Source: an uncultured Bacteroidales bacterium
GTDB taxonomy: Bacteria; Bacteroidota; Bacteroidia; Bacteroidales; Marinilabiliaceae
Reading direction: 5' to 3'
DNA length: 45,816 nucleotides
Assembly: GCA_934699135.1 (NCBI GenBank)
Contig: CAKUVM010000009.1
Span: 1-45,816 of the forward strand
Below the pieces are notes generated by a model, which made no database searches, was not told the origin of the DNA, and worked only from the letters and a program-made list of their open reading frames with translations. Made by a program: the position numbers and the translations under genes. Of the stretch, positions 33,242 to 41,174 are shown in pieces. Each line of letters begins with the position of its first letter. The first letter of the stretch is position 1.

Positions 33242-34612
33242 TCAGAGCGCAAGCTCGTCACCGGCATAGAACTTGAGCAGGGCGATGTTGAGCAGGGCAG
33301 TGTATTTGCTTTGCAGCACCTGCTGCCTGGCAGTCAGGAGGTTGCTCTTGCCCGTGGTGACCTCGGCCATGTTTTTCAGCCCGAGGCGGAACTGCTCCGT
33401 CACCAGGTCGAAACTTTCGCTCATGCTCTTCTCGTTGGCCAATGCCGCCACGTATTGCGTCTGCGCGCTTTGAGCGGCGAGCCAATAGGTCTCCACTTGG
33501 CGATACACGTCATTCTCCGTCTGGCGGCTGTCCAGCTCCGTCTGGCGGCGGGATATTTGCGCCTTGGCCCTGCTGACGCGCGTCTGGCGGTTGTCTAAAA
33601 TAGGCACCTGGATGCTCAACCCTATGGAGTTGTTCACGTTTTGCCTCATCTGCTCCCCCACCCCGTCATTTGACGCGCTGCTGTGGTTGGTGGAGACTGC
33701 CGCGGAAAGATTCACTGTGGGATAGCGCCCCGCGCGGGCCACACTTTCCTGAATCTCGGCCTGACGCACGGCCAGGCGGCTTGATTGAACCGACGGCTGC
33801 GCCTCCATGGCCCGCAGGAAGACGTCGTCTATCGAGGGCAGCGCGGCCAAGACCTCGGCACTGGCCACGTCGGGCGTGGCCACGTCGAAGTCTTGCGTCT
33901 TGATGATCTCGAGAATCTGCTTGAGCTGCATCTTATAGGTGGCCAACTGCGCCTGCGCGCTCACCAGGGCGTACTCGTCTTGGCTCTTTTGCGCCTCAAG
34001 CTGCGCCACGTCGGCCCGCGCCAACTGTCCGGCCGCCATCATGGCCACGCCGCGGCTCAAGAGCGACGCGCTGGCCGCCAATGTGCTGTCCGCCACCCTG
34101 ACGGCCTCGGCCTCGTAAAGAATCTGGACGTAGTATTGCACAATCTGCTCCTCTACCGACCGCGCGGCCACGCGGCCATCAGCCTCGGCCTTTTGCTCCT
34201 CCAGCTTGTAGCCCTGCAGCTCGCGGCGGGTCCGCCCGCCATCCCAGACCGTCCAGTTGGCCGAGAGGCTGTAGCCGCCGGAATACGTGGCGTCGCTCTG
34301 CGTCGTGGTCATGGTGCCGCCGTTCAGAGCCACGGTGCTTTGGCTCCACGGCCTCCAGCCCAACGTCTGCTGGGTGGAGAAACTCAGCGACGGCATGAGC
34401 TGACCCTTGGCCCCATCCACCTGAGCTCGAGCTTGCTCTTGCGTCAGTTCGCTGCCTTTGACCTCCAAGTTGTTTTGCAGCGCATAGTCAATGCACTCGC
34501 TCAGAGTCCACTTGCGGCCCTCCGTCGCTGCATCGGCCTGCTGGGCGAAGGCCGCGCCGCGGGCGGTCAGGGCCATCAGGGCGACAATCGCCATCTTTTG
34601 CCTAGTCGTCAT
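33242..34612 (-). CDS. TolC-family outer-membrane efflux protein
   Basis: A 456-residue exit-duct protein made of two homologous halves. The signal peptide ends AFA before QQ. WTLSECIDYALQNNLEVK is the standard N-terminal motif, and two long helical repeat segments around QAQLATYKMQLKQILEI and SRAKAQISRRQTELDSRQT form the periplasmic tunnel. ATG 34612 starts the signal peptide; an open frame reaches 34642 upstream. It is the first gene of the efflux operon. A structured, terminator-ended transcript (34736-34880) lies directly upstream on the same strand, 124 bases from the start codon. Confidence 0.92.
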   Translation of the reverse strand: MTTRQKMAIVALMALTARGAAFAQQADAATEGRKWTLSECIDYALQNNLEVKGSELTQEQARAQVDGAKGQLMPSLSFSTQQTLGWRPWSQSTVALNGGTMTTTQSDATYSGGYSLSANWTVWDGGRTRRELQGYKLEEQKAEADGRVAARSVEEQIVQYYVQILYEAEAVRVADSTLAASASLLSRGVAMMAAGQLARADVAQLEAQKSQDEYALVSAQAQLATYKMQLKQILEIIKTQDFDVATPDVASAEVLAALPSIDDVFLRAMEAQPSVQSSRLAVRQAEIQESVARAGRYPTVNLSAAVSTNHSSASNDGVGEQMRQNVNNSIGLSIQVPILDNRQTRVSRAKAQISRRQTELDSRQTENDVYRQVETYWLAAQSAQTQYVAALANEKSMSESFDLVTEQFRLGLKNMAEVTTGKSNLLTARQQVLQSKYTALLNIALLKFYAGDELAL

Positions 34613-34735
34613 TCTGCTGTTCGAGTTATCTGTTGATAGCATAAATTTATGACGAAAGAGACTCCGTGTGCGTTACAAATCGCCCAAAAGGTCGTTTTTG
34701 ACGACAAGCGGCCAACGCTTCCCGCAAAAGAACAG

Positions 34736-34768
34736 CAAAGCCTCCCCGATATCTCATCGGGAAGGCTT
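34736..34768 (-). terminator. Terminator of the upstream minus-strand RNA
   Basis: On the minus strand AAGCCTTCCCGAT pairs with ATCGGGGAGGCTT around GAGAT, followed by TTGCTGTTCTTTT. The single non-Watson-Crick position is a G-U wobble on the minus strand but an A-C mismatch on the plus strand, which favours minus-strand transcription. Confidence 0.75.
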
Positions 34769-34880
34769 CAATTACAAAAGAACAGTTATGGACTTTGCGG
34801 ATTCCAGAACCGCCCTATATGTCGAGTCAGGTTAGGACTGATTGGCCCGAACAAAGAACAAGTCCTGTTCACCGCTAATC
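34736..34880 (-). ncRNA. Candidate structured RNA of about 145 nt upstream of tolC
   Basis: A strong minus-strand promoter (34887-34916) and a terminator (34738-34768) bound about 145 bases with no convincing protein gene. Near the 5' end GAACAG-GACTT pairs with AAGTC-CATAA-CTGTTC (34860-34870 with 34780-34795), an 11-bp helix with one five-base bulge. Inside it, GCGG-TT and AA-T-CCGC (34797-34813) and AGTC...GACT (34825-34839) form smaller hairpins. The RNA could be a free small RNA (a 6S-like shape, closing stem plus internal hairpins, is conceivable) or a leader attenuator of the efflux operon. A 28-codon frame starting GTG at about 34872 lies within it and could be a leader peptide. The exact ends are estimated. 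Confidence 0.6.
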
Positions 34881-34886
34881 ACAATG

Positions 34887-34916
34887 CAAATGTAGGCATT
34901 TTGCGGTCATTACAAA
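34887..34916 (-). promoter_or_regulatory. Consensus Bacteroidales promoter for the RNA element
   Basis: On the minus strand TTTG (34916-34913) is followed by an 18-base spacer and TACATTTG (34894-34887), then C. This is the best -33/-7 pair in the window and places the start of transcription near 34880. Confidence 0.75.
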
Positions 34917-35178
34917 ACAATCAGAAAGAATTTTAAGCAAAAATCTTTCAAAGAGAAAACATTCAAAGCCTTATGCTTTCAATGTCGCAGCATTTGCTTC
35001 GCATAAGACATTAAGGACAACCCCACTTAAACCTATTCCCAAAGCCATTTGCGCAAACTGGCAAACACTTTGGCGCGACACTTCCGTTACGCACAGGCAC
35101 ATAACCGCTCCGTAAGATATTTTGAAGTAAATTCGCGACCGCAGGACAACTAAGAGAACAAGCCCTAACACCCCAAAA
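34917..35178. other. Intergenic region before the chemotaxis-like gene
   Basis: These 262 bases hold no supported gene. The only structure is an interrupted inverted repeat: CTTATGC (34970-34976) with GCATAAG (35001-35007), flanked by AATGTC and GACATT, which may fold or bind a regulator. No clear promoter for the gene at 35179 was identified. Confidence 0.4.
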
Positions 35179-37011
35179 ATGCTACAAACAGGCAAAGTGA
35201 AAGACGCAGCCAGAAAAGTGAGGAGCAGCGTCTTGGCCAAAATAACCATAGCCTTCGTCGTCTTCACCCTAATCCTGAATCTTGCGCAAAACATAAGCGT
35301 CTCGGTGTCTCGAAACAAGATACTGGGACACTTCTTTGAGAGCTCGATTTCGGAAAAGATGCAGATCTCAAAGCATATACGCGAAAGCCAGACCGCCAAA
35401 CTGGAAAACTACGCCCAGAGCCTCACAGAGGTCTACCCGCAGATTCCCTCCCAGTTGCGCCAAGAAGACTTCAACGCGCTCATCGAGATTTTGCGAGCCG
35501 ACGTGAAACTGCGCCGCTACCAGGGTTTCGTGCTTGCCGACAAGCACTGCGACCTCATCTGCACCAGCTACGGCGGCTACACGCAGATGCAACTCACATC
35601 GATGCAGGACCTTATGCGCTACGTGGCCAACAACGCCTCGCACTCCTACAGTGGCTTCGCCGAAGTGATGGACAAGGGCATTGGCGTGGTGGTCGTCAGG
35701 CAGATACGTGACGATATGGGGCAACCGGCGGCCACGCTGGTGCTGTGCCAGGCCGTGGTGGAAGACGACGCCTACCTGGCCGAGATGGGGCGGCTGACGC
35801 AGACGCAGATGAGCCTCTACCGCAACAACGTGATCGCAGCCACTTCTTATGACGGCCATGACGTGGACATCCACGGCCTGAGCATCCCCAACGAGTGGGT
35901 GGCGGACTCGCTGGCCGCAGGCGGCCGACAGGTGGCCCTGACCGAGATGGCGGGCCAGACGCTCATCTTCTCATCATACACGCCTGTGACCGATCACAGG
36001 GGCAAGATGATTGGCATCTGCCACGCATGGATGGATCTCTCTGTGCTGCAAAGCATATCGAGATCCGTAATTGCCAACACGCTGACGGTGACGGTTGCAT
36101 TAGACTCGGTGCTGATATTGCTCGTCTTCCTGTTTATGCGCCGTAACCTGTCAGCCCCCCTTACACGGCTGGCCAACAGCGCCATGAGCATGGCTTCGGG
36201 AGACCTGACAGGCGACGTCGAGGTGAGGCGCACGGGCGACGAGGTGGAGTGCCTCGGCGAGGCCATGACGCGGATGCAAGAGTCGTTGCGCGAATCGGTA
36301 GGCCTGATGAGGCAGACCGCCATGGCACTGCAAAAGTCGAGCGCGGAGATGTCGCGCACGTCGACCAACATGGCCTCCAACTCCAGCAAACAGGCGAGTA
36401 GCATTGAAGAAATATCGGCCAGCATTGAAGAGATTGCGAGCAACGTCCATCAGAACGCCGACACCACTGCGCAAGCGGACAAGATGATTTCCGCGGCCGA
36501 CAAATTCGTGGCCTCGATGGCAAGCACGTCCGCAAGTTGCCTCAACGACACAAGAGGCGTGGCCAACTCACTGACCGCGATAAACGACCTGGTGAACCAG
36601 ACCACAGTGCTGAGCCTCAACGCCTCGGTGGAGGCGGCCAGAGCGGGGCAGGCGGGCATGGGGTTTGCCGTCGTCGCCAAAGAGGTGGGCAGGTTGGCAG
36701 AGATGACCAAGCGCACGGCCACGGACACGACGGCCACGGCGACAAAAGCCATAGCCAGCACAGAGAGCATAGACGGCCTGGTGGCCGAAGTGATCCCGCA
36801 ACTCCACTGCGTGGCCGACAAAATTCACCAGCTGAGGGAGGCAAGCACGGAGCAGACATCGTCAGTTGACCAAATAAACACGGCCGTAGGAGTCCTCAAC
36901 GCCGCGACGCAAGAGACCGCCGCCAATGCCGACGAGATGGCGGAGCGCGCCGACGAGATGGCCTTTATGGCAGACAGGATGGAAGGACTGGTGAACAGGT
37001 TCAAGGCATGA
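35179..37011 (+). CDS. Methyl-accepting chemotaxis-like transducer
   Basis: A 610-residue protein with the standard layout: membrane helix about 20-40, periplasmic Cache-like sensor about 45-295, second helix about 297-317, HAMP about 318-372 (RRNLSAPLTRLANSAMSMASGD), then a long methyl-accepting coiled coil. The hairpin tip near 466-498 reads INDLVNQTTVLSLNASVEAA then RAGQAGMGFAVVAKEVGRLA. Compared with the usual IAxQTNLLALNAxxEAARAGExGRGF tip, Asn, one Leu and Glu are changed, which are positions that contact CheA/CheW. Its stop overlaps the rnhB start as ATGA. Most Bacteroidales lack flagella, so its output may be something other than swimming. Confidence 0.9.
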   Translation: MLQTGKVKDAARKVRSSVLAKITIAFVVFTLILNLAQNISVSVSRNKILGHFFESSISEKMQISKHIRESQTAKLENYAQSLTEVYPQIPSQLRQEDFNALIEILRADVKLRRYQGFVLADKHCDLICTSYGGYTQMQLTSMQDLMRYVANNASHSYSGFAEVMDKGIGVVVVRQIRDDMGQPAATLVLCQAVVEDDAYLAEMGRLTQTQMSLYRNNVIAATSYDGHDVDIHGLSIPNEWVADSLAAGGRQVALTEMAGQTLIFSSYTPVTDHRGKMIGICHAWMDLSVLQSISRSVIANTLTVTVALDSVLILLVFLFMRRNLSAPLTRLANSAMSMASGDLTGDVEVRRTGDEVECLGEAMTRMQESLRESVGLMRQTAMALQKSSAEMSRTSTNMASNSSKQASSIEEISASIEEIASNVHQNADTTAQADKMISAADKFVASMASTSASCLNDTRGVANSLTAINDLVNQTTVLSLNASVEAARAGQAGMGFAVVAKEVGRLAEMTKRTATDTTATATKAIASTESIDGLVAEVIPQLHCVADKIHQLREASTEQTSSVDQINTAVGVLNAATQETAANADEMAERADEMAFMADRMEGLVNRFKA

Positions 37012-37694
37012 CGACGGCACACAAACCCAAAGAGCCGCTGCGGGCGTTCTGGTCGGCAGGCAAGCGCGAGGCGGGAGCCGACGAGGCTGGCCGGGGGCCG
37101 CTGGCAGGCCCCGTGGTGGCGGCGGCCGTCATATTGCCGCCAGACATCAAGGCGGAAGACCTCCCGGGGCTAGACGACTCAAAAAAACTGTCGGCGGGAC
37201 AGCGCGAGCGGTTGGCCCCACTTATCAAAGAGGCGGCCGTGGCTTGGGCCATAGCGGAGACGTCGGCAGAGGAGATTGACCGACTCAACATACTCAACGC
37301 ATCCATCTTGGCCATGCACAGAGCCATACGATCCCTGAGCGTGACCCCGACATTCTTGCTCATAGACGGCAACAGGTTTCGCCCCTATTACGCTGATTTC
37401 GAGGATATGGAATCGGCCGAGGCACGCCTCCACGATGAGGCCGCGGCCATTGGGCACAAGTGCGTCATTGGCGGCGACGGCAAATTTTTATCCATAGCCG
37501 CGGCATCGGTTCTGGCCAAGACGCGGCGAGACAACATTATGGAGCAACTTGACGAACAATACCCGGGCTACGGGTGGGCGCACAACATGGGCTACCCGAC
37601 GCGAGACCACTATGAGGCCCTCCGACGGCTAGGCCCAACGCCGGCGCACCGCATGAGCTTCAACCTCAAGCTCCACGACGGCGACAGAGACTGA
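37008..37694 (+). CDS. rnhB: Ribonuclease HII
   Basis: A 228-residue enzyme that removes ribonucleotides from DNA-RNA hybrids. The catalytic DE pair is in AGADEAGRGPLAGPVVAAAV (residues 23-42). LDDSKKLS, LLIDGNR and GGDGKFLSIAAASVLAKTRRD supply the remaining acidic and basic residues. In the last motif many relatives have GDAKS where this has GDGKF, but the aspartate is kept. The ATG overlaps the preceding stop, and the 3' end overlaps the flippase gene on the other strand by 29 bases. Confidence 0.95.
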   Translation: MTTAHKPKEPLRAFWSAGKREAGADEAGRGPLAGPVVAAAVILPPDIKAEDLPGLDDSKKLSAGQRERLAPLIKEAAVAWAIAETSAEEIDRLNILNASILAMHRAIRSLSVTPTFLLIDGNRFRPYYADFEDMESAEARLHDEAAAIGHKCVIGGDGKFLSIAAASVLAKTRRDNIMEQLDEQYPGYGWAHNMGYPTRDHYEALRRLGPTPAHRMSFNLKLHDGDRD

Positions 37695-39213
37695 CCCCCC
37701 GCCGCAATGCTGCCCGCATGCCGCTGCTGGCCGCGCACATGGCAGACGCGACCAAGACGCCGTAAAGTGCCGTCTGCCACGCCATGCGCCACAGCAAAGA
37801 GCCGAAACCCGACTCCACGACAGGGCCGCACAACCGAGAGACGCACCACCCCACAGCCACTGCCAGAGCGGCGTTGCGCGCGTAGGCCCACCAATAGCCC
37901 GCGACGCCACAACCCAGCCGCACGCGGAAAAGATAGTATGGCTTCCAGCACAAGACAATGACCACAAGGCTAACGACCACGCCAAACAACACGCCAGACA
38001 GCCCCCACAGGAGGCCAAAGGCGACGGACAGCCCCACGTTGAGAAAAGCCTCCGCGAAAGCCGCCCAGACATCGGCATAGAAGCCATGTGCCGAGAGAAA
38101 CTGCCCGACGACGCATCGCGATATGGCAATGTAGACCATGACGGACATCAACGCCACGGGCGCGCCTTCTAGCACCATACCTGCCCCGACCCACGCGGAC
38201 ACGAATGAATCTGCAAAAGCGTAGAAACCGTAGGCGCACACGGCGGCAATGACGCAAGTGACGGCGAACATCATGTCAAAAGCCCTGCGGCTGTGAGCGG
38301 AATCGCCCTGCGCCACCAAATGCCCCACACTGCCCTGCACCCCGCCTGACACCGCAGTGAAAAGCGCGGTGAGGCCACCGCTGATCATCATGTAGCTGCC
38401 ATAGGCCGCCACGACGCGGAGCGACGTGAAAGCGAAAACCACCATCGGGCTGACCCGCACCAAGACCACAGAGGCCAAGCGGTGGGCAAACACCTGGCCA
38501 ACCATCCGCCCCACCTCGGGAAACTTGAGCCGCAACGCCCCGCCAAGCCTCACAGGCACACACAGGTACGGGTGAAGCCGCGCCACAGCCCCGCGCACCA
38601 TGACGGCCGTGAGAGCCATGCCGCCCAACTGGAGCAAGAGCCACAGCTCATAGCCATGATCTGTGAACTCCACGGCCAAGATCTGCAACACCAGACGCAG
38701 CACAGACGGCAGGCGATAGGCCAACGTGACGGCATATTCTTGCTGATTCGCGCTCAGCACCACATCACGATAATTAAGCAAATAGGTTGAGAGCGAGCCC
38801 ATCAGCATGACGACGCATGTGGCGTAGGCATAGGGCAACGGGACCGCCGCCCCCGCAAAGATGGACGGGAAGAAAAACATGACGACCACCGCTGCCAACG
38901 CCACGAAAACAGCCACGCGCCTATATATCCACCCCTGCACGGCCACAAGCTCAGCCACCGTCTCTCGGTCACCGCTCGCCAGGGGCGCATACAATATGCT
39001 GGCCATGGCCATGCCCACGCCAAGCTCGGCAATGTTGAGGGTCTCAACGATGGAGGACACCGTGCCGCACAGCCCGAGCATATCCGCCCCAAGACGATGC
39101 ACAAACACACGGTTAGAGACGAAGCTCAGCACCAGGGTGAGGGCGTAGAACACCAACCCATAGGCGCCATTTCGCACGCTATTGGCCAGGCGTCCGCCAT
39201 CAAACTTTGCCAT
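37666..39213 (-). CDS. Wzx-like polysaccharide flippase (MATE/MOP superfamily)
   Basis: A 515-residue polytopic protein with 12-14 hydrophobic segments. The N-terminal NSVRNGAYGLVFYALTLVLS, then SNRVFVHRLGADMLGLCG, is the pattern of the O-antigen flippase group, and the internal region (VVLSANQQEYAV) is also typical. These proteins move lipid-linked oligosaccharides to the periplasmic face of the membrane. Its last 29 bases are shared, tail to tail, with rnhB. A glycosyltransferase cluster lies 2 kb upstream on the same strand, but pyrE and an SRPBCC gene separate them. A likely promoter (TATATTTC on the minus strand near 39290) was not confirmed. Confidence 0.85.
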   Translation of the reverse strand: MAKFDGGRLANSVRNGAYGLVFYALTLVLSFVSNRVFVHRLGADMLGLCGTVSSIVETLNIAELGVGMAMASILYAPLASGDRETVAELVAVQGWIYRRVAVFVALAAVVVMFFFPSIFAGAAVPLPYAYATCVVMLMGSLSTYLLNYRDVVLSANQQEYAVTLAYRLPSVLRLVLQILAVEFTDHGYELWLLLQLGGMALTAVMVRGAVARLHPYLCVPVRLGGALRLKFPEVGRMVGQVFAHRLASVVLVRVSPMVVFAFTSLRVVAAYGSYMMISGGLTALFTAVSGGVQGSVGHLVAQGDSAHSRRAFDMMFAVTCVIAAVCAYGFYAFADSFVSAWVGAGMVLEGAPVALMSVMVYIAISRCVVGQFLSAHGFYADVWAAFAEAFLNVGLSVAFGLLWGLSGVLFGVVVSLVVIVLCWKPYYLFRVRLGCGVAGYWWAYARNAALAVAVGWCVSRLCGPVVESGFGSLLWRMAWQTALYGVLVASAMCAASSGMRAALRRGVSLCRRRGA

Positions 39214-39321
39214 ATGCCACCTCTACGGTCATTTCAGCCACAAAGAAAAAGCGCAGGGCGCGACCAAGAGCCGCGGCCTGCGCCACTGTGAAATATACGC
39301 GCGCGGGCGGAAAGGCTTGGG

Positions 39322-39741
39322 TCAGTAGACCCGCCGCGACACCACATCCGCCACACGGTCAACAAGGTCTTGGAGTTTTGAGCCCACGAGCGGCTTGAGC
39401 ATCATAGGGATATCCGCGGTAAGCGTCACCTTGACGCGGCTCTCCGGCCCTTCATCTTGTCTCGGGGCCTCCTTTATTTGGATGTAGAGGTTCACGCCCA
39501 GCGGCATCTGCGCCTTTAGGGCATATTTGACCTGCGAGCACGGCATACGCTCCTCAACGCGCACGCCCACCCTGCCGAGTTTATCTACCGTGAAAGAACA
39601 CTCGTCGGCAGTGGACTCCACGTCTTTTGCAAACTCCTGCGGCGACAGAGCGCCGCCCACTCGGCTCAGATCTGACACGAGCGCGTAGACAGCCTCGACA
39701 GATGCCTTGACAGCCTTTATGCTGCTCTCATACTTCTCCAT
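39322..39741 (-). CDS. SRPBCC-fold protein (polyketide cyclase-like)
   Basis: A 139-residue protein with the START/SRPBCC pattern: an N-terminal strand, a helix YALVSDLSRVGGAL, a set of strands including CSFTVDKLGRVGVRVEER and SRVKVTLTADIPM, and a long C-terminal helix (LVGSKLQDLVDRVADVVSRR). The fold makes a hydrophobic pocket; the ligand is unknown. It lies 12 bases after pyrE on the same strand, a common Bacteroidales arrangement, and is probably cotranscribed with it. Confidence 0.82.
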   Translation of the reverse strand: MEKYESSIKAVKASVEAVYALVSDLSRVGGALSPQEFAKDVESTADECSFTVDKLGRVGVRVEERMPCSQVKYALKAQMPLGVNLYIQIKEAPRQDEGPESRVKVTLTADIPMMLKPLVGSKLQDLVDRVADVVSRRVY

Positions 39742-39753
39742 GGCGCGCCGCTC

Positions 39754-40389
39754 TTACTGCCTCCAGGCGGAGGGGTTGGCACGCCACTCGTGGAGCGTCT
39801 CAATGTCGGCCTCGCTCACGTAGCCTCTCTTGACAGCCTCGGCTATGAGGTCGTCATAGTTGCTTAGCGTGGTCAGCTCCACACCGGCTTTCTGGAAAGC
39901 CTCGGCGGCCGTCGGAAACCCATAGGTAAAGATGGCCAGCATGCCAACCACGTCGGCCTTGGCGTCTCGCAGGGCGGCCACGGCCTTGAGCGAGCTTCCG
40001 CCAGTGGAGATGAGATCCTCAATCACTAGCACTTTCTGCCCCTCCTTCAGGTCGCCCTCAATGAGGTTGGCCAAGCCATGGTCTTTGGGAGCTGAGCGGA
40101 CGTAGATGAACGGCTTGCCGAGCAAGTCCGCCACCAGCGCGCCTTGCGCGATGGCTCCGGTGGCCACGCCGGCGACCACGTCGACGTCGGCATACTTTTC
40201 ACGCGCCAAATCGGCGAACGCGCACTTGATGAGGGTGCGGATGTCGGGGTAGGACAACGCCTTTCGGTTGTCACAATAGATCGGGGACTTCCAACCCGAG
40301 GCCCAAGTGAAAGGCTCGGAGGGTTGGAGTTTTATGGCCTTGATGTCCATCAGCCGGCCGGCTATGATGGCGGATGTGCTGTTGCTCAT
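39754..40389 (-). CDS. pyrE: Orotate phosphoribosyltransferase
   Basis: A 211-residue type I phosphoribosyltransferase that joins orotate and PRPP to give OMP, the substrate of pyrF in this window. The PRPP-binding motif is VLVIEDLISTGGSSL (about 119-133). SGWKSPIYCDNRKALSYP near 30-48 and VAGVATGAIAQGALVAD are the orotate and loop segments. Start and length are normal. It is followed by the SRPBCC gene after 12 bases. Confidence 0.95.
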   Translation of the reverse strand: MSNSTSAIIAGRLMDIKAIKLQPSEPFTWASGWKSPIYCDNRKALSYPDIRTLIKCAFADLAREKYADVDVVAGVATGAIAQGALVADLLGKPFIYVRSAPKDHGLANLIEGDLKEGQKVLVIEDLISTGGSSLKAVAALRDAKADVVGMLAIFTYGFPTAAEAFQKAGVELTTLSNYDDLIAEAVKRGYVSEADIETLHEWRANPSAWRQ

Positions 40390-40434
40390 ATTGTGTGTGT
40401 CTTGTATATGTCGTGATGTCCCGCAAATTCTAGA

Positions 40435-41061
40435 TCAGAACCTGTACGCCAGTCCCAACTGCGCAAGGCCGTGCGTGCCGAAGCCCACCTCGGCGAAGCC
40501 GCTGAGCCTCCGCCCCACCATGACTCCGAGGGGCGAGACCTGGTACCCGAAGTAGTGCTGCTTCTTGCTCTGGACGGAATAGTCGCAGCCAGGCTCTGCG
40601 GAATAGGAGTCGCCAATGAACGTCATGCCCACGGCCACTTTGCTATACATGGTCACGAAGCCGCTCCACTCCACCCAGTTGAAGCGCAGCAGCGGGGTGA
40701 CGGATATGTATGTGTTGGTGAGCTCGCCCACCTTCACCTTGGTGTCTTTTTTAGGGGAGACGACGCAGTCCTCCTTGGTCATCTCATAAGAGAGGGCCAG
40801 GCCGAAGCTCACAAGCCGCCCCCCGCGATGCGTATATTGCGCTGTGATGGCGCCAATGCTCGCGCGGCCGTCGGTCTTGATGTCGCGCTGCGTCACGTCG
40901 TCCATCTCCACATCGCCCAGCGCATCCACCACGGCTATGCAAGACATGTAGCCATAGCCCACCTGCCAGTCGTTTTGCTTGTAGGCTTTCTTCCACTGCG
41001 CCGACGCCTCGGAACAGCACAGCAAGGTAGCGGCCATGGCCCAAAGAAGGATTTTCTTCAT
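40435..41061 (-). CDS. Small outer-membrane beta-barrel protein
   Basis: A 208-residue exported protein. The signal peptide (MKKILLWAMAATLLCCSEASA) is followed by Q22. The body alternates residues as in eight- to ten-strand barrels (GAITAQYTHRGGRLVSFGLALSYEM, read in shorter strands) and ends GLAYRF, a correct outer-membrane C-terminus. It resembles OmpW/opacity-type barrels in size, but no family is recognised. The frame is open to 41244; ATG 41061 is chosen because it begins the signal peptide and lies 47 bases after a strong promoter (41108-41139). Confidence 0.75.
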   Translation of the reverse strand: MKKILLWAMAATLLCCSEASAQWKKAYKQNDWQVGYGYMSCIAVVDALGDVEMDDVTQRDIKTDGRASIGAITAQYTHRGGRLVSFGLALSYEMTKEDCVVSPKKDTKVKVGELTNTYISVTPLLRFNWVEWSGFVTMYSKVAVGMTFIGDSYSAEPGCDYSVQSKKQHYFGYQVSPLGVMVGRRLSGFAEVGFGTHGLAQLGLAYRF

Positions 41062-41107
41062 AATTGAAAAGTTTTCGCCACTGCGCCTGCCACAACGCCA
41101 TGACGCC

Positions 41108-41139
41108 GCAAAGATAGTGATTCTGGGCGGATTGTCTAA
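41108..41139 (-). promoter_or_regulatory. Promoter of the small outer-membrane protein gene
   Basis: On the minus strand TTAG (41139-41136), a 19-base spacer and TATCTTTGC (41116-41108) form a near-consensus -33/-7 pair. The promoter lies just past the end of the glycosyltransferase cluster. Confidence 0.65.
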
Positions 41140-41174
41140 GACAAGGGTAAATCTTGATGATGAGGAGGGGCGGC

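Noticed and set aside
34736..34880. RNA element as 4.5S SRP RNA, tmRNA or RNase P RNA
   Set aside because: It is the wrong length for tmRNA or RNase P RNA and lacks the conserved SRP hairpin loop and tag-peptide features.
34971..35399. 142-residue minus-strand open frame before and inside the chemotaxis-like gene
   Set aside because: More than half is antisense to a well-supported gene, with no recognisable motif and no promoter; it is most likely a chance frame.
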